A DNA stretch of 64,000 nucleotides from the NCBI GenBank assembly GCA_033439765.1, contig JAULSN010000001.1:1612001-1676000 (forward strand). Reading direction: 5' to 3'. The notes below the pieces were generated by a model that saw only the letters and a list, made by a program, of their open reading frames with translations, was not told the origin of the DNA and ran no database searches. Positions 1 to 11,734 of the stretch are shown piece by piece; the stretch's first letter is position 1, and each line of letters starts with the position of its first letter. The stretch is from Lasiosphaeria ovina (taxonomy: Eukaryota; Ascomycota; Sordariomycetes; Sordariales; Lasiosphaeriaceae). A program made the translations under genes and the position numbers.

Positions 1-2285
1 TGTGAAATGCGCGTTCTGCTTCTTCCGAAAATCGCGAAACAACCGCCCCGATTAGTCGAATAGCTTGTCCCCGGACTGCTTCCATTTCGCACCCGCGCGC
101 GGCAACTTCGAATGTCCTCTTGCGCCAGTGCCCCGCGCCGAGTCCACAACCGAGCATCGAATTTGTCAGATGGCTTCCGGATTTCTGGCTATAGCGAACA
201 GAGGGCTGCGGTTCATGCGCCTCGATGACCGTGGGGGCCCGGCAATACGCGATGGAGGTCAACGATTTGACTGTCAAACCACTTTTGTCTAGCACATGGC
301 AGATGCTGTCGCTAGGTCTCTTGGCATGATCCACTGCTCAGTGTCTAGCAAACGTGGGACTTTGCTCCCTGTTCGCTCAGATAGGCGGAGTTGGTTCGCG
401 GGAGATCGTTGATACCGTCTGCGGCACGCGGCCTACCATGCGATACGTTTGGCCATTTGGACACGCCCTCTGTTTATGACAGAGTCCTTCTGGGAGCCTC
501 GACACATGGACTTGGACAACAGCCTTTTGCTTCAAACTTTTGACTGGAAACTGATTCTAACAATTTCGAATAGTGGAGACAAGAAGACCAAGGGTGCCGC
601 CCTTGTGTTCTAGACGCTTCTCGATTGGGGACTTGGACGGTGACGAGTCGAGGAAACAGTCTATGGATTGCATAATCTGGCCTTACATAGGCTTGCCGCC
701 TCATGCCATGGAGTCAAGGTAGCGACTTCGGTCTTGGCATGGAAGGGTTCGACTTAGAGGGACATGTATCACATGAACATGGATGGTTCGGACATGGGAC
801 AACGAGCAAAATACCATTCTTGGGGCGTTTCGTCTGCACTTCTTTCATCTACGAATGCTGCCTCCGATCAGCCCCAGCTCGCAGTGCTTCGGCCATGACG
901 TATTACCACTACCGCTCCCGAGGCGAAGGCGGCTTCTGCACTAGCACAAATTGCGAGCATTCCATTCGGTCGTGACCTCACGTGGGATATATGTTCATGT
1001 TTGGCGCCTGTGAAGAAAGATCTGCAACAATTTCCAGACGACTCGTATTTGTCTGGCTAAAGTGTGTTGTCCCGGTTGTGGCCACTGCAGTTTTAATAGT
1101 GTGAAACAAAACAGGCCAACCGGTATACATGTTGGGTCAACAATCTCTCCAAAACCTCTGAATACCTCAGTATGTACCCCGTACTCCGAATTATGACTGC
1201 TTGCTATCCAGCAGTTTCTGTTCTCAGGTGACACGGCCCCGGGGGTTGGGAACAGGGTGGCTGGGCCGAGACCTCGAACGACTAGACAAATGCGGGGCAG
1301 GTGGACGGGTGAGTGGGAAACCCGCGTCCCGAGCCCCGTGCTCGTGCGGATACATGCGATTCACTCGACGTTTGACAAGCACGCCGTGTATTTATAAAGC
1401 ACTAGGACGCCACGAGATGTTGACGGTCTGATAATTACCCGAAGAGCGTTTTCGTCCACCATGTTGGGCATGCCTGGGAGCATCTGCCTTCCATAGCGGT
1501 TGTGGCGTCGAGAAAGCCTTGCACTAGCGATTGTGTGTTGCATCATCAGGGATTCCGGCGCCGGGTGACGTTTCCCGAGCATACTGAGGGCGCAGTTGCA
1601 TTATTTTCGACTTGTCCACGACAGCTTCGCACAAACAAGCGTCGTGGCGGTGGCAGAGATCTCGTCCCGCTACTGGAGGGCGCAACGGCATTCGTACACT
1701 CACCTCAAACAGTTGCAGCCACACAGTCTAGGCCCATCAGCCCGGCCAATTGGGACGCGTCAGGGTGGTGTGGAGGCGTCGGCTTGGCTCTGTCGGGCCT
1801 GTCAAAGCCACCACATCTTCGCTAGCGCTGGATGCTGAGAGGTCGAAATAAAGCCACAAAGACAACGTCGAGTCCGGATTGGCCCTCAGCCGCAGCTGCA
1901 AGCCGTCGGCTTTGACTAGCCTCTGGGCGAACTTGGCACGGTCTGTGAAGGGCTGGAACAAGACAAGACGGGAGAAAAAGGGCAAGCAGTCCGACACCCT
2001 GGTGCCCAATATGAGGGCGCCCACCGCCCATGCTTGCTGCAGCCATGGCGTTCACATGCACCCGCGTTTGTGGTTGTTCCCGATTGAGATCGATGATCTG
2101 GTTGTGCTTTTGAGGATTTTCCCCTTTTTCTCTTTAGTGTTGTTGTTGGAGCTGTTGAAGTTGGCGATAGTTTGGACCAAGAGCATGTCCGCGTCGGCAG
2201 ACCAGCTTGCACGAAGCCCTTCCCCACGCTGACCACCGAAGTGGAATCCTGACTGTGTGCCCCCCGGCCGCAGGGCCGACCAGCA
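1..2285. other. Gene-free stretch upstream of the DUF3433 gene
   Basis: I see only short open frames without recognisable domains, codon bias or splice continuity. The last few hundred bases presumably contain the promoter of the gene starting at 2286. No transposon termini or tRNA were recognised. Confidence 0.5.
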
Positions 2286-5200
2286 ATGCAGCAACCGCTC
2301 ATCGACCCGCGGGACGAACGAGCGCGACCTTACGAGTATAGCTACCAGGCGACAGAAGACCATGACGAGGGGCACAACGAGGTAGCCCATGGCTACGACG
2401 CCCATGGCTACGACGGGAAGCCAGAGGGCCGGGCAGTCAGACCTGCGAAAATCCCGGACTACAAACCGACGCCGCTGCGATGGCCCTTCATCCTCACTGT
2501 CGTGTTGCTACTCGGCGTCGCCATCGGCCTCCTTGTCTACGCCGATGTGACCATGCCAAACTCGGACACTGATGCCGTCTTTTTGCAAGCACGCATGGCG
2601 TACCCTGGCCACAAACCCCGCGATGCCGAACTATTCTTGAACGAGTCCAGTAGTTCTTCGGCATTCAGTACCATCTTCACGGTCCTCAGTGCCGTGCCAG
2701 ATGGAGACTCGGTTGTGACCGGGCTTGGACTTGCTGAGAGCCCGTCATTTACAGCTTCCAGTTCCGAGTCCGAGTCACAGAGTTCAAGTAACCCGTCCGC
2801 CTCCCCCTCGTTTACGGAAGCCCCTATTTCTGGGGTTTCCATAACTACCGGGACATCAACAACGGAAACAACAACCAATTCGACGACGACTCCGTCAACG
2901 ACTCCGTCAACGACTCCGACAACGACTACTCCGTCGACCACCCCGTCGACTACCACGTCGACCACCCCCTCAACTACCACATCGACCACCCCCTCGACTA
3001 CCACATCGACCACCCCCTCGACAACTCCGTCGACAACCCCAACCACGACGGTGCCGACGACCTCGCTGACTTCCTCAAGTACCACCACAAGCACGTCTAT
3101 CACGTCCACCGTACCAAGCCACTCGATCACTGGCCTCGATGGGGGTATGACATTCGACAATGTTGCCACCAACTCCTCTTCGTCGAGTGTCCCAACCAGC
3201 TTGACGGCCACGCTCCCCACTGGCGCAAGGCTCGTCCCCATCTCGTCGTCTGTCTCTTATTTTACCTCCTATAGCACCATCTCCGAGTCGACTATTACCT
3301 TGACTACCACGACAACGACCGTCATCACTTTCACTTCCACAGCCTTATCGACGGGGTTCACGACCATCACGTCAACCGGCACATCTACCGTCCCGACTAC
3401 GTTCCATTCGATGTATTCTCTCAGCGGGACTCTACACTCGAGCGCCGTCTCGACTGGTGTAGTTGGCGCCCCCTTCACCGAGACCATCACCCTTGCCGTA
3501 ACATCCACTGGAGAAGCTGTGGGGTCAGTCACCGAGACCTTTGCAACAACGGTAGAAAGCACTATTGCCGAAACTGTCATCCCCCAAGTCGGCTCGGTTA
3601 CCATTACCTACTACGCTACCGTCTACCCCGATCCCGTCCAGGCCACGGTGCAACCCGGGACGCAGCAGCAAAACCCTCCAGACCCTGTCAAGGTGCCAGT
3701 TACCAACGTGCAGGTTGTCGAAGGGACGACTGTTGCCGTTGTCCAGACGCAACCTCCGGTTGTTGTTGCGGTTCCAATTGACCAGGTCAAGACCCAGGTC
3801 TACACGCCACCTGCCCAAACGGGCGTGCAGCGGGTTGGAGGACAAGTAGTGACGTCGGTTCTGGTAATCACACCATCACCCGGCGTCTCCGTGGACGTTG
3901 TCTCCACCGTCGGCGGCACGCCAGTCACTATCATCAACAGGCCAGATCCCATCACAAGGGAGACTGTGATCAACGGCGTCGTACGTACTGTGGTAGAGAC
4001 CCCACCTCCTCAGACTGTAGTCTCGATGGAGGGCGGCACCCTCACGACTGTGGGAGTTATCGTGGCCCCTGGGGCGCCTGGCCAGCCTGTCACCCACACT
4101 GTTGTATCGAACGTGGGAGGTACCCCTGTCACCCAAGTTGTGATGACAACGCCTGTTGGGCCGCCATACCAGCCGATAACCTACACCGCTGTTAGAAATG
4201 TCGATGGCACACTTGTTACCGAGGTTCTCGTCACAACGCCGACTGGCTCTCCTGCGGCGCCTTTCACATACACGTCTGTCAGCATGGTGGGAGGCACGCC
4301 AGTCACCCAGGTTATCGTCACCACACCGACAGGGGCGCCATTTTTGCCTGTGTCCTACACCATCACCACCAATATCGGCGGAACACCCACTGTAATCACC
4401 ATTACACCGTCCCCAACCACCTTTGTGACCACCATCAACGGAACTCCCATCACCACAGTTACCACCCCGCCTGTGACGAGCTACACGACTACGGTTGGAG
4501 GCACGCTCACCACCGAGACTATTGTCACGACTCCCACGGGGACGGCACCCCTCACGCTGACATTTATCTCCACGTCTGGAGGGACCCTCAGCACTTACAC
4601 CAGTACATTCTCGCCCACGACCTTTGTAACCACCATATCGGGGAAGCTGACAACCATCACTTCGACGCCATCACTTACCACCAGCTTCTCAACCAGGACA
4701 AAGTCAACACAGACGTTCATGTCGACATCCACGGGCACCCCGACGTCAACCACGGGGGGCAGCGCCAAGACCCCAGAGGTGGTGGTTGTTGGAACCAAGG
4801 AGTTCAAGTGGTCCTACGGCGACATCTTCAAGGGAACATTCCTGCCGGCGCTGCTAGGAGTGGGGCTGGTGATTCCTCTGCGCATCATCGATCTGAACGT
4901 AAAACTCTACCAACCCTTCCAGTCGCTGGCCAAGCCGGGCGGCGGGACTGGCGCCGAGACGCTGACGAGGCAATACACGGGGCTGATGGCATTTGTGACA
5001 CCCATGATCACGCTTCTTCAAGGACACCCTGTGCCCTTCATCAGTACAATCATGGTGGGTTGTGCCTCTTTCATGGTGCCGCTAGCTACCGAGGCGATCG
5101 GACTGAAGCTCCATGGCGTATGCAACGTCAATACTGCCAGCAGCACATGTGGGCCAGAACTGGGCGTCAGCCCGGAGCCCACGCACGCCCTCATAGGTCT

Positions 5201-6519
5201 GATCGCTGCGGTCATGGTCATGCTCATGGTTGTGCTCTTCTTCATGGTCCGCTGGCCCTCGGGCGTGCACGCCAACCCATGGAATATAGCGGGTATCGCT
5301 TCGCTAGCTGGCAACACGCATGTGCGCATCCGCCAGAACAGCGAGCGCGCCATGCGCCGCGCCCTTGCCCAGAAGCAGTACGGGCTAGGCTACTTTACCA
5401 ACGCCCTTGGCCGCGAGGAATACGGCATCGTCCTGACCGACGAGTCAGGCCGCGGCCTGCAGGACGACGCCAACAGCGGTTCTGAGAGCGACGCGGACAT
5501 GTTTGACGCGGGCGCCGCCGGCGCGCAGGGCGGCAGTGGCAACTCTCTACCCTTAATGCCGCTACGCTACCCTTGGCGCATCGCTCTCATCCTCCTCCAG
5601 GTCAGTCTGCTCGTGTTCGTCGTTTATTACTACGTGTACTATCGCCGCGGTACCCACGACGGTGATCGAATATTCAACGACGGCGGTCAGCTGTGGAGGT
5701 TCTTGAACCACTACACGTTTGGCGTGCGCTTTGTGTCGGCCATCATTGGTGTCATTATTGCCTTTTGCTGGCAGTCCTTTTTTCTAAGTAAGCCGGTCCT
5801 CCCATTCCTCCCCATTGACTTAAACAAATGTGGTGGCTCCTCAGCTAACATGTCGCAACAAAGGCGTGAGCATTATGACACCTTACCAACTTATGGCACA
5901 GCGCACGCAGCCGGCATCGCGCTCCATCCTGTTCTCGCCGTCGACCAACCCATTCTCGGGCATCGGCGTTGCCGTTAAGCAGCGGCATGCCTTCCTGTTC
6001 GCGACGTCGCTGGCGGCAATCCTGTCCGAGTTCTTCCCCGTGCTGCTGGCCAACGTGCCCTTCAACCTGACGCAGACGAGCACGGTAGCGACTGTGTGCA
6101 ACATGACGAGCGCCGTGTTTCTGCTGCTGTTGACGGGGGTGCTGGTGGCGTCGTTCTGGGTGCGGTGGCCGCCCATGCCCGTCGATCCCCGTTGCATCGC
6201 CGGCGCAATGTACTATATATCACAGAGCCACATGCTAAACGACCTCGACGGAGTGTCGCAGCTCGCCCCCCGCGACCGCGAGCGCCGGGTTCGCGAGGCA
6301 GGTCATGGCTACGGCCAACGGAGGTACTTCTACGGCGTCCTCATCGGCGGGACCTGGCGGAGGCTGGGCGTCGACTGTGACTTGGGCGGCCCTGCCCCAG
6401 AAACCGACCCGAACCACCACCACCAGGAGTTCGCGACCGAGTACAGGGGGGCCAGGGTAGACGAACCCCCAGCGATTTCCGAGCCAGATCAGAGGAGTTT
6501 GTTGGGCAGAGGCGGGTAG
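2286..6519 (+). CDS. DUF3433-family membrane protein with mucin-like Ser/Thr ectodomain
   Basis: Two exons, 2286..5787 and 5864..6519, about 1385 aa. The intron has donor GTAAGC, branch GCTAAC and an AAG acceptor; splicing keeps frame and drops an in-frame stop. The order is: short cytoplasmic N-terminus, membrane segment near residues 66-86, an extremely Thr/Ser/Pro-rich stretch with TTP runs, a block of GGTPVT-type repeats, then a multi-membrane C-terminal part with two DUF3433-like units. Unit 1 starts near the LxPFQSLAK segment; unit 2, with TPYQLMAQ, straddles the intron. DUF3433 proteins are fungal membrane proteins of unknown biochemical function, and the long ectodomain looks like an O-glycosylated cell-wall stalk (inference). 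The start is the first Met of the long frame. The family call is firm; the role is unknown. Confidence 0.85.
2878..3060 (+). repeat. Thr-Pro codon repeat in the mucin-like region
   Basis: Imperfect tandem ACN/CCN/TCN codons encode alternating TTP, STT and TTTS units. Units such as acc acc ccc tcg act recur almost unchanged, so length variation between strains is likely. It lies inside the DUF3433 gene. Confidence 0.85.
3890..4680 (+). repeat. Tandem protein repeats of about 30-35 aa (GGTPVT type)
   Basis: At least seven degenerate copies of a unit built round (V/I)GGT(P/L)(V/T)T followed by TTPTG and a hydrophobic or proline stretch. They are diverged at DNA level but aligned at protein level, and follow the Thr-Pro tract in the ectodomain of the DUF3433 protein. 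They probably form an extended glycosylated stalk. Confidence 0.75.
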
Positions 6520-7455
6520 TTGCCCAACTGGCAGGGCTATCATCTACTAGATTAGGCTCTGTTGCATCGGCTACAGAGCGTGTTTTATTTTAACAATTTT
6601 CACCGTCTTATATTTTGCTGCTCTTGATCTTCCATAGCTGGCGTTTGCGAAAATTTAGGCTGGGTGTTTGGTATTGGGTTGCTTTTGGGGTTCTGGTTGG
6701 GATTTTTGTCCGTTGCTGTTTGATGACAAGCGAGCGACAATTTCGTTTCCAGCGGAATAAATACACAATCATTAGAGAGAAATAGATTTGAAGCTGGAGA
6801 GGGGAATCATAATAGTTAACAAGCCTATCCGTACTGCTGAAGTGCATGTTGACCGCTTTGGTCTATTTTCAACCAATCTTATCGTGAGCCCACTGGTCTC
6901 GAACCTTTTTCTCGAATGTTGGCTACATGTTGAAAGATTTCCAGACTTGTCATCTGTGTGGAAATTGAACTGAAGACTACTTACCTAAGCATTGAGGTAC
7001 GCAAGTTTCGGGAGCAAATAAGAAAATGGGAACTTGGAGTAATTACTCCATTGTGACGAAAAGTCTTGCACATTGTGCAATGTCGGTGGCCGTCTTCAGA
7101 GAGAACGGCACGATTTCTTCTTTTTTCGACTTTGTCGCCACCCCCAAAAAGGAGCTGCGTCTGAAGCGTGCTCTGGCCACAAGCCGGGAAACGTGTAAGA
7201 CGGCTTTTGCTGAGATGCACGCCGCTGTGGCTGCGCTGGAAGGCACGCCGTTTGGCGCGCATTTACGTCTGAGTGGTGGCGCTGGTTGGTGCGTTGCCTA
7301 TCCGTGTTCTTGTTCTTCCTATTTCCCGTCGTCTGACTGGCTCGGCAGTCTGGATTTCTGGCACGGAACTTTGCTCGATTAATCCTCTTCCTCTAATACC
7401 ATACCAACTGGAAAACTGCTGAAACTACTAGTTCCAATGCGAACCCGAGAGGTCG
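6520..7455. other. Intergenic, possible missing 5' exons of the Nudix gene
   Basis: AT-rich after the DUF3433 stop. An open frame at 7026..7382 has no convincing domain; a weak resemblance to the pre-Nudix region of DUF4743 proteins is too poor to call an exon. Confidence 0.4.
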
Positions 7456-8067
7456 GTGCTTGGGGCCCCGTTTCCTGTCGGTGTTTCCGACGAGCTGCGC
7501 TCCATCCTAGGGCTGGTCACCACCGGCGTGCACCTGAACATTTACACGGCCAACAAGCACGGCGAGATCAAGCTCTGGGTGGCTCGACGAGGACAGGACA
7601 GAGCCAATTCTCCCAGTATGCTGGACCAGTGCGTCGCAGGCGGCATGGAGACAGGAGACGATGGCCCGCTGGCTGCGTTGCGACGCGAGGCCCGGGAAGA
7701 CGCTGGGCTCGTCGACGATCTGCTTGCTGTTGTCGAGGCGGCGGGCACTGTCTCGTTCTCCGACATTGCCGGCGACACTGCTTCGTGTGTCGATAGAGGC
7801 CGTCCCGCGCCGGGGGCTCGTTACGTGTTCGACCTTGAGGTTCCCGAGGACATGCAGCTGCGGCCGAACGAGGCCGGCATTGCGGGGTTTGAATTGATGG
7901 GTCTGGAGGAGGCGCGGCGGGCTTTGCTTGCGAGAGAGTTCAAGCCCAACTGCGGGCTCGTCATGCTTGACTTCTTGGTGCGCAAGGTGGCCATTGCCGC
8001 TGACTACCCGCAGTACGAAGCTATCGTGGAAGGCCTGCATCGCTACCTGCCGTTTTCCTGCGAATGA
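7456..8067 (+). CDS. Nudix hydrolase of the DUF4743/thiamine-pyrophosphokinase-related type, N-terminus missing
   Basis: 203 aa. It reads VTTGVHLNIYT, then LWVARRG, then a Nudix box starting at VAGGMETGD and ending REAREDAGL (about residues 60-85), and finishes with FKPNCGLVMLDFLVR and YEAIVEGLHRYL. This order is typical of fungal Nudix proteins that carry an N-terminal DUF4743 domain of 120-150 aa; some relatives act on oxidised thiamine diphosphate. Here that domain is not visible, so the gene is either truncated or has unrecognised upstream exons. Two usually Glu positions of the box are Asp (GD for GE; ED for EE). The start at 7456 is only the first Met of the frame. The family is clear; function and intactness are doubtful. 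Confidence 0.65.
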   Translation: MLGAPFPVGVSDELRSILGLVTTGVHLNIYTANKHGEIKLWVARRGQDRANSPSMLDQCVAGGMETGDDGPLAALRREAREDAGLVDDLLAVVEAAGTVSFSDIAGDTASCVDRGRPAPGARYVFDLEVPEDMQLRPNEAGIAGFELMGLEEARRALLAREFKPNCGLVMLDFLVRKVAIAADYPQYEAIVEGLHRYLPFSCE

Positions 8068-9075
8068 AGCCAGAGCAATGAGTCACGACTTACTTAGATC
8101 GTGATGACAGAGTACAACTAATGATTAGCCGAGTTTCGAGTACTGATTTCGACAAACAAGATCAAGCAGCGATGCTGATGATTAGTATTTTTTATCAAGG
8201 TGATAAAAAGTAAATGTTCGCGAGTTGCCGCTTTTTTCAGTTTCAGACTGTTTCATATCCTCAGTTTGAGCTAGCTTGAATCTGTTTGTTGACTTCAGAT
8301 TAGTCTTCAATAACTCGGAGAATGGTATCTCGAGCGCAGAAAAGTGGTGGAGCTTGGTGTAACTAAATTGGAGTCGAGGAAGCAGGGTCTTTGGCACGAT
8401 TATTTGTTCTGAGTCCATTTGGACTGTTTTGTATTGCATTTTGAAACAGATACTCTCGTGAACAGTTCTAATGTTGTATCGTTCTTTCAATCCCGACACT
8501 CGAGCTGAGGTTGTTTCGGTCGGTCAGTCACTTGCGAGACTTGAAACCCGCGTCATCGGTGGCGAATCGGAAAAGCGACAGGGGCCGTCGGCAGGCACAC
8601 GCCAGCCACTCAACCCCCTGCCTCGCTGCCGAGCCCAAACACGTCTCCAAGCGATGACCGATGACGTACACAGCCCATTTCGCACGACTAGCCATTGATT
8701 GGCTGGCGTGTCCATTTTCACGAATCCGGTGACTGGCGAACCGCGCGCGCATCCCGGGACTGGAGGACAGCCCATGGCCCGAAGCGGCCCAGGGCTGTCC
8801 CATGCGGCAATAGCGTGCCTGGATATCGAAAAGACCCTGATTTTTTGCCAGCAGCGTCTTGGCGGGATGAAAATATTTATCTGGCATGGGAACGGGAGAT
8901 TGTCTCGCTTGGCTGGCCTGAGTGACACCCGACATGAGGGCCGCATCCTCGACTTCACTGTGAAAATTGTTTGCTGCGTTCCTATCCAAGACACCCAAAA
9001 CATAAAAATACTTGTTTACTCTTTTTTCTTCGATTGGCGATTGTTACCTTACCGAGCTAGCCCTCGATATTCACA
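8068..9075. other. Intergenic
   Basis: No coding signal on either strand that I can support. The last 100 bases upstream of 9076 are pyrimidine-rich, as in fungal promoters. Confidence 0.4.
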
Positions 9076-10211
9076 ATGAAGCAATTATCAGTCGCGATAC
9101 CCATCGTCACGTCCATCGCCGCGTTTGTGCTGGTGTTGATCGCCCTCTTGGCGGGCTCCAACCAGGGCAGCCTGGAGGACTATGACATTATCTCGGTAAG
9201 TCCATCCTGCATTTTGACCTGACCCCCAGCGATCGATCTAACACGGCTCAGTTCAACACCTCGGCGCTGGGCGAGAACCTCATCTTGAATGCCGCCAACG
9301 ACGACGACCCCAAGCCGACGCAGACGTCTGACCTCTGCAGCCACGTCGGAGGCTTTCTGGGCAAGGCGTGCGCCACGGCTACGGCCGTCGCCGGCAGCAT
9401 CGAGAGCGACATTGTCGCGCTGGGCAACGACATTGCCAACGACATCGCCGACCACCTGGCGGAGGAGCTGGGCATCCACCAATTCTACTCAGTCCACGCC
9501 CTGACCATCTGCGAGGGCTACTACTCGCCCAACGCCACCGCCGTGGGCGCAACCCGCAACGTCACGTCCTGCTACAAGGCGCTAGACCAAGGTACGTCTT
9601 CCAGTCTCGGTCTTTCTTGTATTGTGCTAACCCCTGTCCTCTCAGGATACAATGTCTCGGCCATCTTCGACCACCAGCTGCAGGTCGGCCCGCTGGAGCT
9701 CAACCTGCTCGACCTGGGCTTCACTCAGGACCTGCAGGACGTCTTTGACGCGTTCAAGGACATGATCAAGGCCTTTGTCATCATCTTGAGCCTGGGCGTG
9801 GGGTTAACCGGGCTCTCCATGCTGGCGTCGGTGGGCGGGCTGTTTGGGCACGAGAAGCGCGGGCTCCTGCTGGCAAACATTGCGTTGGCGGGGTTGGCCG
9901 CAGGCCTGCTGACCGTCAGTTCCGCCGTCGTCACCGTCGCCGCGAGCAAGGCGGCTTCTAAGGCCAACGAGCACGGCAACGACATTGGCATCAGCGCCGC
10001 CGCCGGCTCCAAGTACACGGCCATTATCTGGGCCGCCGTCGGGCTCATGTTTGTCACGTTCGGCTACTGGGTGTGGCAGCTCGTGCGCTTCCGCAGCGGC
10101 AAGACGAGCACCCACCGCAAGCGCTTTTCGCGCGACACCGAGGCTAAGCCCGAGATGAGCCCGTCGAATCTGCACACGATCAGCTTCTCGAGGTTGAGGG
10201 GGAGGCGCTGA
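9076..10211 (+). CDS. SUR7/PalI-like tetraspan membrane protein
   Basis: Three exons, 9076..9195, 9252..9591 and 9646..10211, 341 aa. Introns of 56 and 54 nt have donors GTAAGT and GTACGT, CTAAC branch points and CTCAG acceptors. The second intron is a multiple of three without a stop, so the frame also reads through. An N-terminal membrane segment (IPIVTSIAAFVLVLIALL) is followed by a loop of about 170 residues with paired cysteines and N-glycosylation sequons, then three more membrane segments (near FVIILSLGVGLTG, LLLANIALAGLAAG and AIIWAAVGLMFV) and a basic tail. This is the plan of SUR7/PalI proteins, which sit in plasma-membrane eisosome domains or sense ambient pH. The exact subfamily is not resolved. 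Confidence 0.8.
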
Positions 10212-11037
10212 GCGGTGGTTGAGGATATTTTTAATTAGCGTTGCTTTGTTTGCTTTGCTTTTGGATTGGCTGCAGATTTCGCAACACAGTTGGATACCTA
10301 GGCCATGAATTTCTTTGAACGTTGGATACCTCTGCTTGACAGATTGCGGTGCCTTTCCTTGCTGCTCTTCATTGTCGATTAGACCGCGTTAGACTGACGG
10401 CCTTGCCGACGCCTTGGAGGTATAAAGCGAATAGATTGCGGTTAACGTTTCATACCCAAGCTCCACATGCTGCAGTGACACGTTGCGCCTAGTCAAGCCC
10501 ATGGAGTAAACGGAAAATTCCAAGACAGAGGCTGACTGGTCTGTCTCCGTTATACGGCGGACCGATTGCTCGTAGGATCGGTACGCACAACCAAACATTA
10601 AAGTGGGCTCCGGTGACCGCTCAACTCAGCCCTCGGCTGGCCCGTCTGCAGTTGCCATAGCCGCAGCGAATGAAAGCAGTCAAGAGACTAAGCTGTGATG
10701 CAATTTGTGGGCCATAGCCAATTATTCTTGGCCAGAGATCCACACGAGTCGCCGTCTAATAACGAGCAATGGAGGCCGCTGATTTCACCGGGGTTTAGTT
10801 GCCTCGTCGGTCATTTCTTTGAAGTCCACAAAGTGGATTGTGAGACTCTGTAAACGAGATATAAAGAGCGCGTTTTTTCACCTTTAGAGATGGATTAAAA
10901 TTATCACAATCGACATCAACTTATCCCTCCAACTCTTCAAAACCATCTCCAACTGTTTCCAGCTCAATTTAAATCATCGCTTTTGACCTCACTCACGCCC
11001 CAATACTTCAACAATCACCCCTAAACTACCACCCACA
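10212..11037. other. Intergenic with promoter of the secreted-protein gene
   Basis: No gene seen. The right end is a typical fungal 5' leader: a TATA-like site, then a long C/T/A-rich stretch running up to the start codon. Confidence 0.5.
10860..10866 (+). promoter_or_regulatory. TATA-like box (TATAAAG)
   Basis: TATAAAG lies about 170 bases upstream of the start codon at 11038 and is followed by an AC/CT-rich leader with no upstream ATG close to the start. Assignment rests on position only. Confidence 0.4.
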
Positions 11038-11424
11038 ATGGTCAACATCGCCATTCTCGTCCCCGCACTCGCGCTCGCCTTTTCCGGGCTCGCAGATGCT
11101 AGGGACTGCACCAAAGGGCTGCGGTACTGCGGATACAACCTTCTCAAGATTGGTGCGTCTGAACGAATACAGCCTTCCCCCCCAAACTCTCTCTCAAAAA
11201 AAGGGAATGATAAAATAAGGAGCTAACAATGACTAGGGAACTACAAGGACACGATCCGCCACGAGCTGCAGCGGACGGGCCACTGGTCGTGGGAGGCTAA
11301 GAAGGAGAGGATCCTGACCGACAACTCGCGCTTCGTGTGCGGCGACGCCGGCGCCATCAACTACGTTGACTTTTGCTCGGGTGGGTGCGTCGACGGCGGG
11401 TCGGACAAGAACGATTTCTGCTAG
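11038..11424 (+). CDS. Small secreted cysteine-containing protein
   Basis: Two exons, 11038..11152 and 11237..11424, 100 aa. The 84-nt intron has donor GTGCGT, branch GCTAAC and a CTAG acceptor; splicing joins KIG to NYKDTIRHEL in frame. An N-terminal hydrophobic signal peptide of about 20 residues ends at ADA; the mature chain of about 80 residues has six cysteines (DC, YC, VC, DFC-SGGC, terminal FC). Cys-rich secreted proteins of this size are common in fungal secretomes and include candidate effectors, but I recognise no named family. The last residue of the mature protein is Cys. Confidence 0.75.
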
Positions 11425-11734
11425 CCGTCCGGGATTTGTTCAGTTTTCTTTGATGTTTTACCCATGGAATGGTCCAGAGCGGGCAATGCTGGCTGGGGAA
11501 ATTAAAATGCATCTGATAGAGTGAGTTATTTGGCGCAAAAGAGGTTCATTGATTTGGTTAACTGAATTACACCTGCTTATTGTCTTGCTTGACTGGTACA
11601 ATGATGCCACTTGACGCTTATCAGTGACTTTACATGCGGTGACGAGGCGAGGACACTTCCCGCTCACGTCTTCTCTCCTCACCCAAGTGAATAAATCCCC
11701 CTAACCCGACAACACTGACTCTACCCAAATGCCC

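Noticed and set aside
2537..3241. Minus-strand open frame of 234 codons rich in Val and Asp
   Set aside because: It is the antisense of the Thr-Pro codon repeats of the DUF3433 gene; composition follows from the repeat.
7026..7382. Possible first exon of the Nudix gene
   Set aside because: Similarity to the DUF4743 region is too weak and no junction gives a convincing join to 7456.
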